Origin: Fragilariopsis cylindrus CCMP1102
Taxonomy: Eukaryota; Bacillariophyta; Bacillariophyceae; Bacillariales; Bacillariaceae
NCBI GenBank assembly: GCA_900095095.1
Contig: FMBT01000551.1
Span: 1 to 55,284 of the forward strand
Direction: 5' to 3'
Length of the DNA stretch: 55,284 nt
The notes under the pieces are model-generated. The model was not told the origin of the DNA and made no database searches. It saw only the letters and a program-made list of their open reading frames with translations. A program made the position numbers and the translations under genes. Every line of letters begins with the position of its first letter. The first letter of the stretch is position 1. Shown in pieces: positions 1 to 11,768 of the stretch.

Positions 1-430
1 ATATTGAAGAATCTGAAGCGCCTGGTACAAAATTCCTGTAGAAGTCTACGCAGGAATTGCTTTTCAAAGGGGTTTTGTGTTCAAATATTTCCAAAAATTA
101 CAAACGCGCAACTCTTCTATTATCATTCATTCGAACTACAGTGTTATCACTACTACTGTCAGTTCGAGAGGGTGTGTCAAGATGAATCGATCTATTCGAA
201 TCATTACGCCTTCTTTACATACTAAGAGGTCTTCTTTATCAGACCTTGAGATTATATATATTATCAATCAGGAGATCTCTACTTCCTTGATTGATCTCTA
301 TTTTATTCATATCATAATTCTATAAATACCTTATTTAAAACACTCCTATTTACATTCAAACCTTATGTATCGCACCGTACTTTGATCTTATATCATATTT
401 TACGTAGTACATCTTCGCATCAATCATACA
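1..430 (+). mobile_element. possible 3' end and LTR of a copia-like retrotransposon
   Basis: A purine-rich tract at about 163-172 is followed by a sequence starting TGTGTCAAG and ending near 430 in ATACA, so it has the TG...CA ends of an LTR. It contains a TATA box (CTATAAATACC, about 319-329) placed as in a U3 promoter. The 172 bases upstream show no long conserved reading frame, so the internal part would be the untranslated end of the element. The 5' LTR and target duplication lie outside the window, so this is an inference from local structure only. Confidence 0.25.
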
Positions 431-2193
431 AAATGTCTTTTAAGCTACTGTAGTAGTTCGTGTTTACTAAAGTAGTAGTACAGTACCGGTACAATGTAGT
501 AGCCAAAAACACAATGATGTGATCTCTAAACACAGATCTAAACACATCAGACTTTATTTTATTCTATCTTTTGCTAGCTGCCACACCTACAGTACTCCTA
601 GCTGGGCATGACAATGCCATTTCTGGCTCCAAAATAATCATTTGTACAATCAAGACAGCAGAGAGACCCCCTTGTCCTACCCATCATAGATTGAATGCTT
701 GTTGATGATTGATCTTATCTGGAGTGATAACTTTAAGTATTGTCTCACTAGGCATGATGAGGTTGTGTGTTGAAAATTCATTTAGCTCACTTCTTTCCTT
801 CCTTCAACATCCCATGTATTACTGGGTGGGATAGTTTCCTTGATTCCAACAATAATGTTTTATATTATTGGCTAGTCAAGAATATCAATTATAGTAGTGC
901 TTTTTGGTCATTTGTTTTGTGGATTGTCTGATGGTTAGGGCTGGTGTTGCCACTGCTATTTATGGTGCATACCAAAAGAGTTAACATTGAAGGTCACTTT
1001 GTGAGACAAGCAAGAAGAAGATCTTTTAAAGAGTAGGAGTCAACGAGCATAATATACAGTTTCTTCTCTTCTTCTCTTCAGCAAGGACTTTTTCCTTCTT
1101 ATTAATGAGCTGTGTGTTATGAACTACACATGTGTAATTCCTTTGAAATAATTGGATTGCCCCAATGCTACACTCCCCATTACCTACCATTGATACTGGA
1201 TCAAAATTATGTAATTGTGTGTACTCGTTTTATGTTCATTTCTGTCTAAAACCATATATGGAGGTGCTTGTGACTCTTGCTCAATGTTATGTTATAAGTA
1301 TATACCAGTTGGCTGTTTCTCTTAGCCCCCCCCCCCCCCCCCCCCCAACGAGTAATGAGTAAGAAAGGGGGTGTTAAAAATCCAATATTAGTTGGTATTG
1401 GTACTTTCTAAAAGTGTGTTCCAAAAGTATTTCAAAAGTACACACACACACACACACGCCGCGCGCACATACACATCATATGATTTTTATGTGGAAAACA
1501 GGTCAACAGTACCCATTGATAATGTGATCTTTCCTGTGCTATATACAAACTACATAACCACAATTTAGTGCTAAACACAATACTAGGAGACAAAACAATT
1601 GTACATACTGAATTTAGTTGGCTATCTATTCTTATCACTCACACCCGGAAAGAAGAAGTATGGTATAAATGGATAGAAAGGCATACAAGCAGAGCAAATG
1701 TTTTATGTTTGTCCTGCTGGATCATTCATTCCTCTACTGACTAATTTATATAGAAAATGAAACTTGTTTTGTTTCCTATAATTATAGTTGATGGTATTTG
1801 TGAAGTGAGTGAGTAAGTATGAAAGCAACCAGAAGAAACATAGTATAATAATAATATAATCAATTGGCTTAAGGATCTCCTCTTTTTCTTTTCGTATTTG
1901 CGATACGTATAATTTGATTCTATCATCGCCTTCATTTTTTTCTTCTTCTTCCCCATTTCCCCATATAAAATAATCTTATTTATAACAAAATGGCACCGTT
2001 CGTTCATAGTAGTTCATAGTAACTTTCGTTCCAAAAATATATAAAACATACCGAAAATTGAGCCAATTCGCTCAGTCTCGTACATATTATGACAAAACGA
2101 TGACATCAATACATCGTAGATCGTTGGCGCATATCACAACGCATATCACAACGCAATATTATGCACCGCACTATTGTACATGTATTACTATTA
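431..2193. other. gene-poor stretch
   Basis: No reading frame here looks like a conserved protein. It holds a run of 21 C at 1326-1346 and a CA repeat at about 1440-1457. The last 200 bases probably belong to the 3' flank of the minus-strand gene that ends at 2194. Confidence 0.5.
1326..1346. repeat. poly-C tract (21 nt)
   Basis: Uninterrupted run of 21 C seen directly. Similar G/C runs occur at 8104-8117, 16714-16730 and 49142-49155. Confidence 0.95.
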
Positions 2194-3303
2194 TTATGGA
2201 CGACTCAACACTTCTTTCCGGGATTTGCTTTCATCAATTATTTGGACAGAATCTCTACGTCCTTGTTGTTTTAGGTAACTTTGACGTAGGAATTCTTCTC
2301 GATCTGCTTGTTCTTTAGCCTTTTCTTCGTATTGTTTTCGTTGGAAGGCTCTGTATGCAGCCGAATCAGCTTTTTCATCATCACCCCCGAATATTGATCC
2401 AACATCACAACATCCAAAACCAAGATCGGGTGCAGCCTCATCTGCTTTACTAGAATGGAACACTAAAGGGTTCGCCTTTCGTTGTCGTCTGCGATTACGA
2501 ATGAACGAGGTGGATAATGGTTGCTCTTCCAATTTCTGCAAAACAAGGTGACGACGGAAGATCGATTGGATCTTCGTAACAGCCGAGTATTCCTGTGTGG
2601 TGTGTGGTGTGTGGTGTGAAAAGCAACGATGTAGCGAATGTTAGAGATGAAATATAAATGGAAATATTCCATAATTTTTTAGAGAAGGAAGTAAAGAAAG
2701 AAGAACCAAAGCTAACTAACAACAACAAAACGATAACGAAGATACTCCGTGGACGCAAAAAGTAATAGTATATTATATAACTATTCCAAGTATAACTGGT
2801 AGTTGGTAGTCAATCAAATACTACTTACGACGTCGATCCAATCAAATCTAGTTGGTCCTTCAAAAGCAGCATCTTTTGCCGCCGGTGGTAGACTACAGAG
2901 ACTGTTATTTAGATCGTCATGCTGCTGTGTTGTTGTTGCCGACTACGTCTTGTTCCACTTTCGTTCGATGCCTCTGTGATCTTTGATTGTAATTGACTTG
3001 GAGGAGGACCACCTCCATTTCCGTGTCGTACTTGACCATTATCAAGATTTTTCTCTTCACCAGAAGATGATGTTGACGTGGAAGAGCCTTTGTTGTTGTT
3101 GTTCTTCCTATTTTCCCTTCCCTTTCTGCTTCTTCTTGCTTGTTAGCCACGACTTAATGATCGTGACGAAGAGGAACCACGACCACCTTCAGTCGTCACT
3201 TCATTGGGAATACTTCCAATATCATCGTCATCTTCATCGTGAGAAAGATCAACGTCCCTCTCATCAGTTTGATTACTACTTTACGTCCAAAAAGGAAACC
3301 CAT
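2194..3303 (-). CDS. IQ-motif (calmodulin-binding type) protein, frame disrupted
   Basis: The start ATG at 3303 opens with MGFLFGRK. The frame then runs through an acidic, Ser/Asn-rich region to a GT-AG intron at 2828-2593 (donor GTAAGTAG, acceptor CACACAG). Exon 2 (2592-2194) begins with AVTKIQSIFRRHLVL, a clear IQ motif (IQxxxR), followed by a charged helical tail of about 110 residues. IQ motifs bind calmodulin or EF-hand light chains; no other domain is recognised, so the target is unknown. Exon 1 is not open: one base seems missing after the AAA at about 3280, an in-frame TAA lies at 3145-3143, and another shift falls in CAA repeats near 2930. The predicted peptide is coherent on both sides of each break, so sequence error or recent decay are both possible. 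Exon 2 alone is intact. Confidence 0.6.
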
Positions 3304-5310
3304 AGTTTTAGTTTTCGATTAGGAAGTATCAATATATTATATATATATATATATTATGGTCAAATGTAATCCTGCCTTAAGAAGGTTTTCAATTTTCGTC
3401 AAATTCTATTTGCATCTATCTAACCTACTGTTTGAAAGAACGTTACGGTATCGGTAAAAGCAACCAACGCTGGTAATGATAAATTGAATGATGGCATAAA
3501 TCAATAGCTACTGTAGGGAGTTGAAATGCATAATCTCTCCGTCTTCTATCTAACCTTCTTACTGGTACGTTATTAGTGTACAGTATCGGAAATAGTATCA
3601 TTCAACGTAGATTTGATGAGGACGAATAAATAAAAGAGTTTTTCAACGGATTTCAGCGATTGAAACGCGCGCCAAATTTGCACAAGCCAGGCCGTGATTG
3701 GATGACGAATTTATTTTGGTGGGTGTCTAAGAAATATTATTTCTGCTCAATTTTTAAATAGCTTGAGGTTGTGTTGTATTTATTTGTTGTTTTTCTGCTG
3801 CTGGGAACATGTTTGGTGCTGAGATGTTACAACAAGTATTAAGTGGTATAATGATCAAAACTAACTCTGATATACAGATTTTTGGGGGATATATATCATG
3901 AGATTTCCAATGATGCTGTGAGGCATATACTACTGACCTCAAAGAACTTCATCAAAAATACACCATACTGGCAGGTCTGAGTTTGATCTCAACTCCACCA
4001 CACCACATCTGTCTTTGATCCTGTAGCATAATGTTCATCTCAAGACAGAGTGGATTTTGACAATAAATTTCTACAAATTTTAAATGGTATTTGGTACCTC
4101 CTTACTATATATAAATAATGTGGCGTATCAAATAGTGAAGAATCAAGTCAATGACAAGGAAGACATTGTTCAATTTTGAGATATCTACATATCCTGTGGT
4201 TGAAGTTGGACCTATTGTTTCTCAGATGCTCCTCATAATAAATGACATATCACAGCTATTTTAGCTGTAACTGCAGGGGGTTGGATGGAGTTGATGTTAG
4301 GGCTACTGTAGATGTAGCAAATCAATGATGAAATTTTAGGTCAGAAATTACTACCCTCCTTCAGCACAATGAGACTGATCAAATGTGAGTGATTCCTTTT
4401 CCAAATAAATGGTATCAATCACCACACACAACACGCAAAGAAAGGACCAAGCTTTCCTTTGAAATAGGACAGTCAAATTGATACTAGCAAACAAGGATGC
4501 CTTGGATGATATTTCTTCTTCATACCACCATCCAACATGCCATCAAGGGGCTAAATCTAGTCATGTTCACTTTGACGTAAATCCTTTGGCAATCCTTCAC
4601 AAAAATTAGGCGTAAGAAGTACTTGCTGAGGTGGTAACATTGCTCCCTTCCCTCCAGAAAACCATCTGTGCTCACCCAATCACCCAAGTATGCTGCTATT
4701 AAGTCCAGTAGTTGACTGAATAATCAGCAGAATACTTGCTTTGGATCAAAATCATGCCTTTCATCACACCAAGTTTGTTTTAGAAAAGCAATTTATAGTT
4801 GACAGTGAACCACCAAAATGCTCAATAACTCGGGTGACTATACGGTGGATACGCAATTGTAATGATCTAGTCTTTGTATTGATGTTACTCATACTGGATG
4901 TCTATGGCGAAATGATATGTCTTGGTCTGAATCAACAACAATCGCCCATCTTGCTTTGATACAATCCTTGTTCATCTCTTGACCTTGACCTTGTGCTTGG
5001 CTTGTGCTTGTTTAGAACGCCGAAGACAGTAAGTCTGTGGTTGCAATGTATGCGATCAAAACAAGTATTGGGATATCAAAAGAAACATAGCATTCTTCTC
5101 ATTACAGAAAAGCTATGTGATTATTTTGATCAGAAGTGGTATGCAATACATGGGCACAAATATCCATCGCTCCGCATTATTGGTTATTGTTCTCATTACC
5201 ATATCTAATATAAGGAGAAGATGAGAAACTTGTCTTGAATAGAATAAAGGAGCAACTCAAGGAGCAATATATTCCTTACACCGTCACAGTATATAGGAAA
5301 CTTGTAAAGC
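3304..5310. other. long non-coding stretch
   Basis: No recognisable gene. An E2F-like GCGCCAAA (3669-3676), followed by an ATTGG box (3697-3701), lies about 370 bases upstream of the IQ-protein start and could be promoter elements. The stretch 4700-5210 has short open frames on both strands but none resembles a known family. Confidence 0.4.
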
Positions 5311-5311
5311 A

Positions 5312-5620
5312 ATGACTGAGTGTAAGAAACAAATGAAGATCAACAACTTTGATAAAAGTGGACTATTGGAACTTTTGTTATCAACAGCAATGTGAGAAGT
5401 CCTACACGCCGTTCCTCATGCCGAAGAAACAGCGTCATCGACTGCCACAGCGTCGCCGATTGCTTCTCTCGTTCCTATCACGCCTGTTGCAGCGCCTTCT
5501 CATGAGAAATCCTCACCAGTGACCCAAGCCATTCCTCGCAAGGAAATTCCGTCATTGACTACTCATCGTTATCACACTAAGATGAACGTCGAACCAGAAA
5601 AGAAGACATTTGGTAACTAA
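5312..5620 (+). pseudogene. degenerate ORF, unknown family
   Basis: A 103-codon frame starts MTECKKQMKINNFDKSG and ends at TAA 5618, but is interrupted by one in-frame TGA at 5393-5395. The part after the stop is rich in Ala, Pro, Ser and Thr. GC content of 5400-5620 is higher than the surroundings. It may be the remnant of a gag-like or other mobile-element protein, but no diagnostic motif is visible. Confidence 0.25.
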
Positions 5621-6501
5621 CAATCATCGCAAGCACGATGCGCCGTTGACTACAGTATTGCAACACCTTCATCTGAAATGGACAAATAGGAAACTTTGTC
5701 AAAATTCTCTGTCTAGGACAAAGAGACGAATAAGCTGGGTCAAAACGTAGGAGGGAAATTAGTATTCAAGACTTGACACAGCTATCCGTTTTTCTTCGAG
5801 ATAGTGAACTAAGCGCCGTGAAAAATACTGAATCTTGTTGCTACCCGAACCATCACCAGAAGATGAGTCAGACCTTGGTTGAAGCTAGTACAGGGAAAGC
5901 CCAGAATCGTGACGCCACTACGATTGTTTTGGCTTTTTCTTCTATTCGTAACTACGACGATGACGATGACAATATTGATATGAGTACTGTATGTCAGACG
6001 ACATCGTCGTCGACGACGACGATGCCTACAGCAATAGCGATATGAGTTGTCAGAAGACGACAACGACAATGGCATTGATGACCACCAGATATAAGCCCCG
6101 ACGACCGTGTCAAGGTTGAAGAAGAATTGATCGGGACCCTGTAAACCTGCAAACGGAGTGGAATAAGTTCTCTGATTATTCCACGAATGCGAGTTTCTTA
6201 TACAAACATATGTATATATATATCTATCTATATCTATATATCTTATGCACAATAGTACTATTTACCTTTATATTGGCTGTAGTTACTATTTTGCTACATA
6301 TATTATGACACTGCTGTACATATACGACATTGCTAGTGATGGTATGAATTGTAAAGATCCACACGTAATATAGTAAAAATACTGTGATCTACTGTTTCGA
6401 TAGATATAAATGTTTTATAGGACTATTGAATATCGAGTACTGTGGCAACATATGAAATACATGCAGGACTCTCTCAGACTTTGTTACTGCTTTGTATGGG
6501 T
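5621..6501. other. intergenic stretch 3' of RAD51
   Basis: Contains an Asp-codon/GAC microsatellite at about 5950-6025 (also read as a short acidic ORF 5773-6045), then AT-rich sequence with TATATC repeats. No supported gene. Confidence 0.4.
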
Positions 6502-6949
6502 TTATTCGGTGGCGTCAGCAATTCCAGAACTTGAAATAGCGAATTGGCAATCCGCTTCAGGCAAAGAAGGACTATCGAAAACCTGCATGATACGGTTGTC
6601 ACCACGACCTTTGCGAAGGCGAAGGCGAGTAGTCGATGCATGGGCAATAATGTTACCCCCAATGGGTTTGGTGGAATCTTTGGCGAAACTCATTGCACCT
6701 GGATCGCTGACAACTTGGTTGGTGATAAAGACGGCCACACCAAATTCTTCCGCCAAACGAGTTAGCTGACGAAGGAATTGTCCCATCTGCATCTGACGTT
6801 CCGACAACTCCCCACGTCCCGTGTAATCAGTCCGATACAAGGCAGTAGCAGAATCTACAACCAAAAGAGCATACCGATCTAGAGATAACGATAACGATGA
6901 CGACGACGACGACGACGACAACGTCGACGAGACAGAGGTAGAGGTAGAG

Positions 6950-6983
<34 letters not shown>

Positions 6984-8660
6984 GGCAATGTGAGTGAGTA
7001 GGATGGACATATGGATTGATTCGACACGAGCGAAGGATAAATCGATGAGAGGTGGTCTTACCTTGAGACATAATTGCAGCTGCAACCTTCAAAAGCTCCA
7101 TCTGATGTTCAGAATTATGAGCTCGGGCATATGCAACGTTTTCCAAAGTAGCAACAGGATCCAAACCGAAACGTTCGGCAATCAATTTGAGACGTTCGGG
7201 ACGGAAGGATCCTTCTGTATCAATATACATTGCTTTTCCTTCAGCACCACCCTGATCAATGGACATTTGACAAGTGACACAAAGAGTATGGCACAATTGA
7301 GTCTTCCCAGTACGGAATTCACCAAAAACTTCCGTAATAGATCCTGTTTCAATACCGCCTTCCAAAAGTTTATCAACCTCAACGGATCCAGTCGTTAAGT
7401 TCACAATCGCTTTACGATCAAGTAATGCATCAGCTGCGGTTTTGAATTCCATTGGAACCAACCCCTTGACAAGTTCTTTCAACTTGGTAACTTTCGCTTC
7501 AGAAATCCCCTTGACATCTGAAGTTTACGGACCGTTGCGTGTGCAATCTATAATCGATAGTATACGATAGATAATATATTATATTATTTCATATAAAAAG
7601 AAGAAGAAGAAGAAGAATGTTAGTGTTAATGTCAACGGGTGATAGTGGAAGATAATGATTCGAGTCGTTGCCACCACCGACGCAATGTATTATATATCGG
7701 ACAAATAATATTATAGATATTAAAAAAAGGCTCCTACACAATCGTCAACATGTATTGATGGATATTTGTCGAATATTTACGTACCGATTGGATTGTGTTA
7801 TACCCACCAGATTGAAGTTTCTGGATATCATTTGCGGAAATTCCATGTTCTTGAAGAACATCAAGGGTTTGGTAGCATGCATCCTGTAAAATATTGGTGA
7901 GTATATAAAGAAGCAAAAGAAACACGTCGGGTGAGTTTTAAAATAAATAATGGTAGATAATATTTTGATACTCATACTAATTATGATTGACGAACTGACG
8001 AAATGGAATATAAAGAGGAACAAAAGATATACACATTGTGTAGCGAAGAATACAGTATATTATTATGTTCAAATAGGTATTATTGTCACCGGAAATTCGG
8101 GGAGGGGGGGGGGGGGGAGTTGGTGAACAGCGACGACGACGAAGAAGAAGAGGAAGAAGGGGAGATGGTATGGAATCTTCTTTCTATTATGATTTTATTC
8201 ATATGATTATTCTTTCGAAGGAACAAGGCGACATTCTTTCAACAACTGCGTCATTGTAGTGGGTGGAAGGCGTCGACGACAATGACAAAGAGAAGGAAAA
8301 AAAGAGCCTCTTCTCACAATGACGAGAAGGACAGGAAAAACATGAAAGCAGACGAATATTATATATTAATGGAGTGGAGGGGATTCTCTTTCTAGTGTGA
8401 TGTAATCACGCCGACGAACGAAATATCAATTACAGTAATAATAGCAATGAAGATATGATACGATACGATACGATACGATACGATACGATACGATGGCGAT
8501 GACGACGACGATAACGACGACGACGACGACGACGACGACGATAACTTGTAGAACCCCAAAACTGCTTAATAAAACTCACCGCTTCTTCCTCTTCCACATC
8601 ATCACCATCCATTCGTTGATCATGTTCCTCTCCGGAATCGTTTGTTTGTTCGGCTTGCAT
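6502..8660 (-). CDS. RAD51: RAD51 recombinase, four exons, one apparent frameshift
   Basis: RAD51 forms filaments on single-stranded DNA and catalyses strand exchange in homologous recombination. Exons are 8660-8580, 7883-7785, 7547-7062 and 6878-6502, all with GT-AG borders. The protein (about 347 residues, normal length) has the N-terminal helix-hairpin-helix region ([20 protein letters not shown]), Walker [10 protein letters not shown], Walker [12 protein letters not shown], and the L2/C-terminal block [13 protein letters not shown] ending [17 protein letters not shown] and [13 protein letters not shown] favour RAD51 over DMC1, although SEHQMELL and DPGA are DMC1-like. Exon 3 is one base short: the peptide IAHATVRKL joins DVKGISEAK only if a T is added in CTTCAG near 7521. 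Intron 1 is long (696 nt) and filled with microsatellites. Assembly error is the likeliest cause of the shift because all catalytic motifs are intact. Confidence 0.9.
8455..8545. repeat. CGATA and GAC microsatellites in RAD51 intron 1
   Basis: About eight copies of the pentamer CGATA (8457-8493) are followed by GAC/GAT triplets (8494-8541). They lie just inside the donor end of RAD51 intron 1 and are not coding. Confidence 0.9.
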
Positions 8661-9540
8661 CTTGATTGTAGTTTGAAAAGAGTTGATTGTTTTGTTATTA
8701 CTTTGCGTTGTTTAATATTTTAAATTTTTTCTAAACGAGAGAGTGTAATTTTCGTTATTTTATGGACTGCTGTAAGTTAGTAGTCGTGCATGAACGACAC
8801 TGCCTTTTGTAAGCGCGTATTTTTGCGTTGCAGTTTTACTTGTCGTACAATTGTCGCGAAGAATTGTTCGTACGTACGGTATTTACGTGTAATCGCATTG
8901 CTTTTTTTGGATTTTGTCTCTCGTCGTCAATTTCTGAAATTGTCGTGGACACTCTTGTGAGAGCGCGTATTTACGTGTAATCGCATGTTTGCGTGTACTA
9001 GAGCGCACGGTGCGAAGGACAATGGTAAATACATGAATGTACGAACGAAGGCAAGAAATAAGGAGAGCGAAGAAGGTAATGTTTTATAATTCAACATAAA
9101 ATAACATAACATAACGTATCGGATGTATTGTGATGTTGCAGCTGTTACTACTACTATCGTTGATTCGACTGAACGCTCTAAAATTTGACTCTTGCTATAG
9201 TGATAGTGATAATGATAATGATAATTATGGCAGCTTTACTTCTGCTGTATCATGGTGATCCTTGTTGGTGCTATTTCTCATATTAATGGTGACAGTGGTG
9301 CAAGTAGCAGTATTCCCTCGTCATTGGCGTTTTGTTTACTATATATTTTCTTCTTCTTCCTCTCTTCTTCCTCTTTTCCTTCCTTTTCCTCCTCCTTAAC
9401 ATCAATAGCTTCATTATGCACTCCTGTTATCTTTGGTCTCCTCAATATGCTCATCAAATTGAATCGCTTTCGTACGCTCTTTACTTTCTTCGGGCGGACG
9501 ATGAATATAATGTGTTTGCCTTGGCTTTTGCTTTTGATTC
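8661..9540. other. RAD51 upstream region
   Basis: No gene recognised. It includes a perfect 20-bp direct repeat (listed separately) and CT-rich/pyrimidine stretches from 9345 to 9400. Short open frames at 9252-9583 are low-complexity and not supported. Confidence 0.4.
8879..8986. promoter_or_regulatory. perfect 20-bp direct repeat upstream of RAD51
   Basis: GTATTTACGTGTAATCGCAT occurs at 8879-8898 and again at 8967-8986, 88 bp apart and 219 bp or more upstream of the RAD51 start codon. The second copy is preceded by GCGC, as is a related GCGCGTATTTTTGCG at about 8813. This could be a transcription-factor site array, or simply a decayed tandem duplication. Confidence 0.35.
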
Positions 9541-9845
9541 GGAATCGAATCGAATCGAATCGAATTGAATCGAATTGAATCAAATTGAATCAAATTGAAT
9601 CAAATTGAATCAAATTGAATCAAATTGAATCAAATTGAATCAAATTGAATCAAATTGAATCAAATTGAATCAAATTGAATCAAATTGAATCAAATCAAAT
9701 TGAATCAAATTGAATCAAATCAAATTGAATCAAATTGAATTGAATTGAATTGAACCGAATCAAATTGAATTGAATTGAATTGAATTGAATTAAATTGAAT
9801 CAAATGAAATGAAATCAAATCAAATCAAATCGAATCGAATCGAAC
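9541..9845. repeat. 10-bp satellite (CAAATTGAAT)n flanked by GAATC/GAATT pentamers
   Basis: From about 9588 the decamer CAAATTGAAT repeats about ten times without interruption, then continues in a degenerate form. Both ends grade into 5-bp GAATC and GAATT repeats, which suggests that the decamer arose by amplification of a mutated pair of pentamers. Confidence 0.95.
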
Positions 9846-9984
9846 CCGAAGACAAGGTTTCGTTCATTAAACGCCCAGTCTGTCGAAACAAATCAACGTT
9901 GACGAGTGCAAGGATGGAAAGAATCGAACGAATCTTACATGTCGTGATGTTTTGAAATATACTCGTATTATTAGAAGTAGTACA

Positions 9985-10240
9985 GTAGTCTCTTTGCCTT
10001 CAAGGAGGTACCATATATCTTTTCCATCATCCACGTAAAGAAAAGATGACTAAAGTTTTGAAGTGGTGTATTAGTCCCTCTGCCTTTATTGAGGAGGAGC
10101 CGTTTCTCTTTTCCATCGTCACGTATTAAAAGTAACGATGACTCAAGTTCTGAAGAGGTCTATTAGTCTCCATACGAGTATGCCTCAAAGTAGGAACCAT
10201 TTGCGGTTGCTCCAAGGAGGAACCATTTGCGGTTGATGGA
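9985..10240. repeat. degenerate tandem repeat, unit about 85 bp
   Basis: The block starting TAGTCTCTTTGCCTTCAAGG at about 9988 recurs at about 10071 with about 75 percent identity, both containing CTTTTCCATC and GATGACT. A shortened third copy starts at about 10160. It ends in a duplicated GGAACCATTTGCGGTTG (about 10193 and 10220). Confidence 0.6.
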
Positions 10241-10269
10241 TCTACTATGCGCCAGGTGGCAATCAAAGC

Positions 10270-10725
10270 AAAGTAATCAAGCTTGATACCAAGTACTATC
10301 CCAGTTCTGCTCCAAGCGCTATTCTGAGTGCAACTCCAAGTCTTTTATCCAATGCTGTTCTTAGTTTGAATCCCAGCAGTTCTCTAGTGGCGTACCTAAT
10401 TCTTTTCCTAGTCTTGGTCCAAGTGGCGCACCCAACTCTATTCCACGTTGTTGTGTCGATTTTGTCTCCCAATGCTGGATCCACTTCCATTCCGAGTGTT
10501 GATCTGAGCGCAACGCCATGCCTCAGGCAGAGTTCCTTGTTTGAGAGTTCTCTGGAGAGTTCTCTGCCAAACTTTGGCCTAAATGCATGTTCCAGTCTTT
10601 CACCTAGTTCTGTTCCTAGCCTTGAACTGAATGGTAAACCAAGTTCTTTACTGCCCAGTTTTCAACCCATTTCCATCCTGAGTACTGTTTTGAATGTGGA
10701 ACCGAGCAACTTGCCAAAGTTTTGA
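10270..10725 (+). pseudogene. relic of a PSxxPS-repeat surface protein
   Basis: The plus strand reads PSSAPSAILSATPS and, in a second frame, PNSFPSLGPSGAPNSIP. This tetrapeptide PSxx periodicity is typical of repeat regions in diatom cell-surface and secreted proteins. The frame changes several times (around 10375 and 10450), no signal peptide or folded domain is present, and the stop at 10723 is followed by non-coding duplications. The remnant is therefore probably a decayed fragment. An error-rich but live gene cannot be excluded. Confidence 0.45.
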
Positions 10726-11149
10726 ACCCAGTTAGGTCTGAGAGGTCTTCCTAGTTATAAACCAAGATTGTTACCAAGTGCTATCTCTAGCTCTGTTCCA
10801 AACGCTGTTCTAAGTGCAGAGCCCAGTCTGTTTTCAGTGTAGCGCGCCCATTTTCTACCCATTTTACACTTTACTCTGATACTATTGAATATTCTGCTCA
10901 GGAAGAGAGCAACTTAGCAACTTAAGCTAACATTTGGAACCCAGTTAGGTCTGAGAGGTCTTCCTACTTGTAAACCAAGATTGTTACCAAGTGCTATCTC
11001 TAGCTCTGTTCCAAACGCTGTTTCAAGTACAGAGCCCAGTCTGTTTTCAATGTAGCGCGCTCATTTTCTACCCATTTTACATTTTACTCTGATACTATTG
11101 AATATTTTGCTCAGGAAGAGAGCAACTTAGCAACTTAAGCTAACACAAC
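10724..11149. repeat. tandem duplication, 213-bp unit x2
   Basis: The unit starting GAACCCAGTTAGGTCTG at 10724 is repeated at 10937 with about 95 percent identity, including the downstream CAGGAAGAGAGCAACTTAG. Each copy carries further PSxx-type codons (CCAAGTGCTATCTCTAGC), so the unit comes from the same surface-protein relic. Confidence 0.95.
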
Positions 11150-11768
11150 ACAACACAACACAATACAGTAAAACACAATAAAAAAGTGGTACAATTAATT
11201 TCACATAATATCATACACAGTAAGTCCTACATTATAGTGTACAATACATACATGTCATGTATGTGCATGTCAAAAGATGAAATCGCACGACGGACAGTCT
11301 TGTGTAAACTACGCTTTTCTGTTTTTCACTACCACCAACCATTTTTTTCATTTTTTTTCAAAGTGAATGTTTTTTTGTGTCGTTCTTGGCGTTCACTCAC
11401 ACATCATAATATTATGAAAAAACATTCGTGAGAAAGGAGAGAACAATCATGCAAATCATGCATACACGGTAAGAATGTAAGAATGCAGTAAAACTACAGC
11501 TTGGTACAGCCGAAGCGAGCTGATTGCATTGCAAACGTGTTGGAGAACAAACACTGAATACTACCTACTCACTCTCCTGCACATTATCTAAAAGAAGAGC
11601 TCGGTTTCAAGTAAAATTGTACTATTTATTCAATCAACTCGACCTCAATCTCTTACAGTCATTACCTTGATTTGATTCTATTCGATTCTATTCTATTCTA
11701 TTTTATTCTATTTTGTAAAGCTGGATTAAATTAAATTAAATCAAATTAAATTAAAGCAGGTCAAAAAG
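11150..11768. other. intergenic, upstream of the FYV7-like gene
   Basis: Starts with a CAACA pentamer run and ends with AAATT/ATTCT pentamers (11680-11755) directly before the start codon. No gene seen. Confidence 0.4.

Noticed and set aside
7521-7527. Programmed ribosomal frameshifting in RAD51
   Set aside because: No slippery heptamer in the zero frame and no obvious downstream structure; the same type of missing base occurs in many unrelated genes.
8430-8660. 76-codon minus-strand frame ending in Arg repeats and YRIVS repeats
   Set aside because: Its first 27 codons are RAD51 exon 1; the rest is intron read-through into microsatellites.
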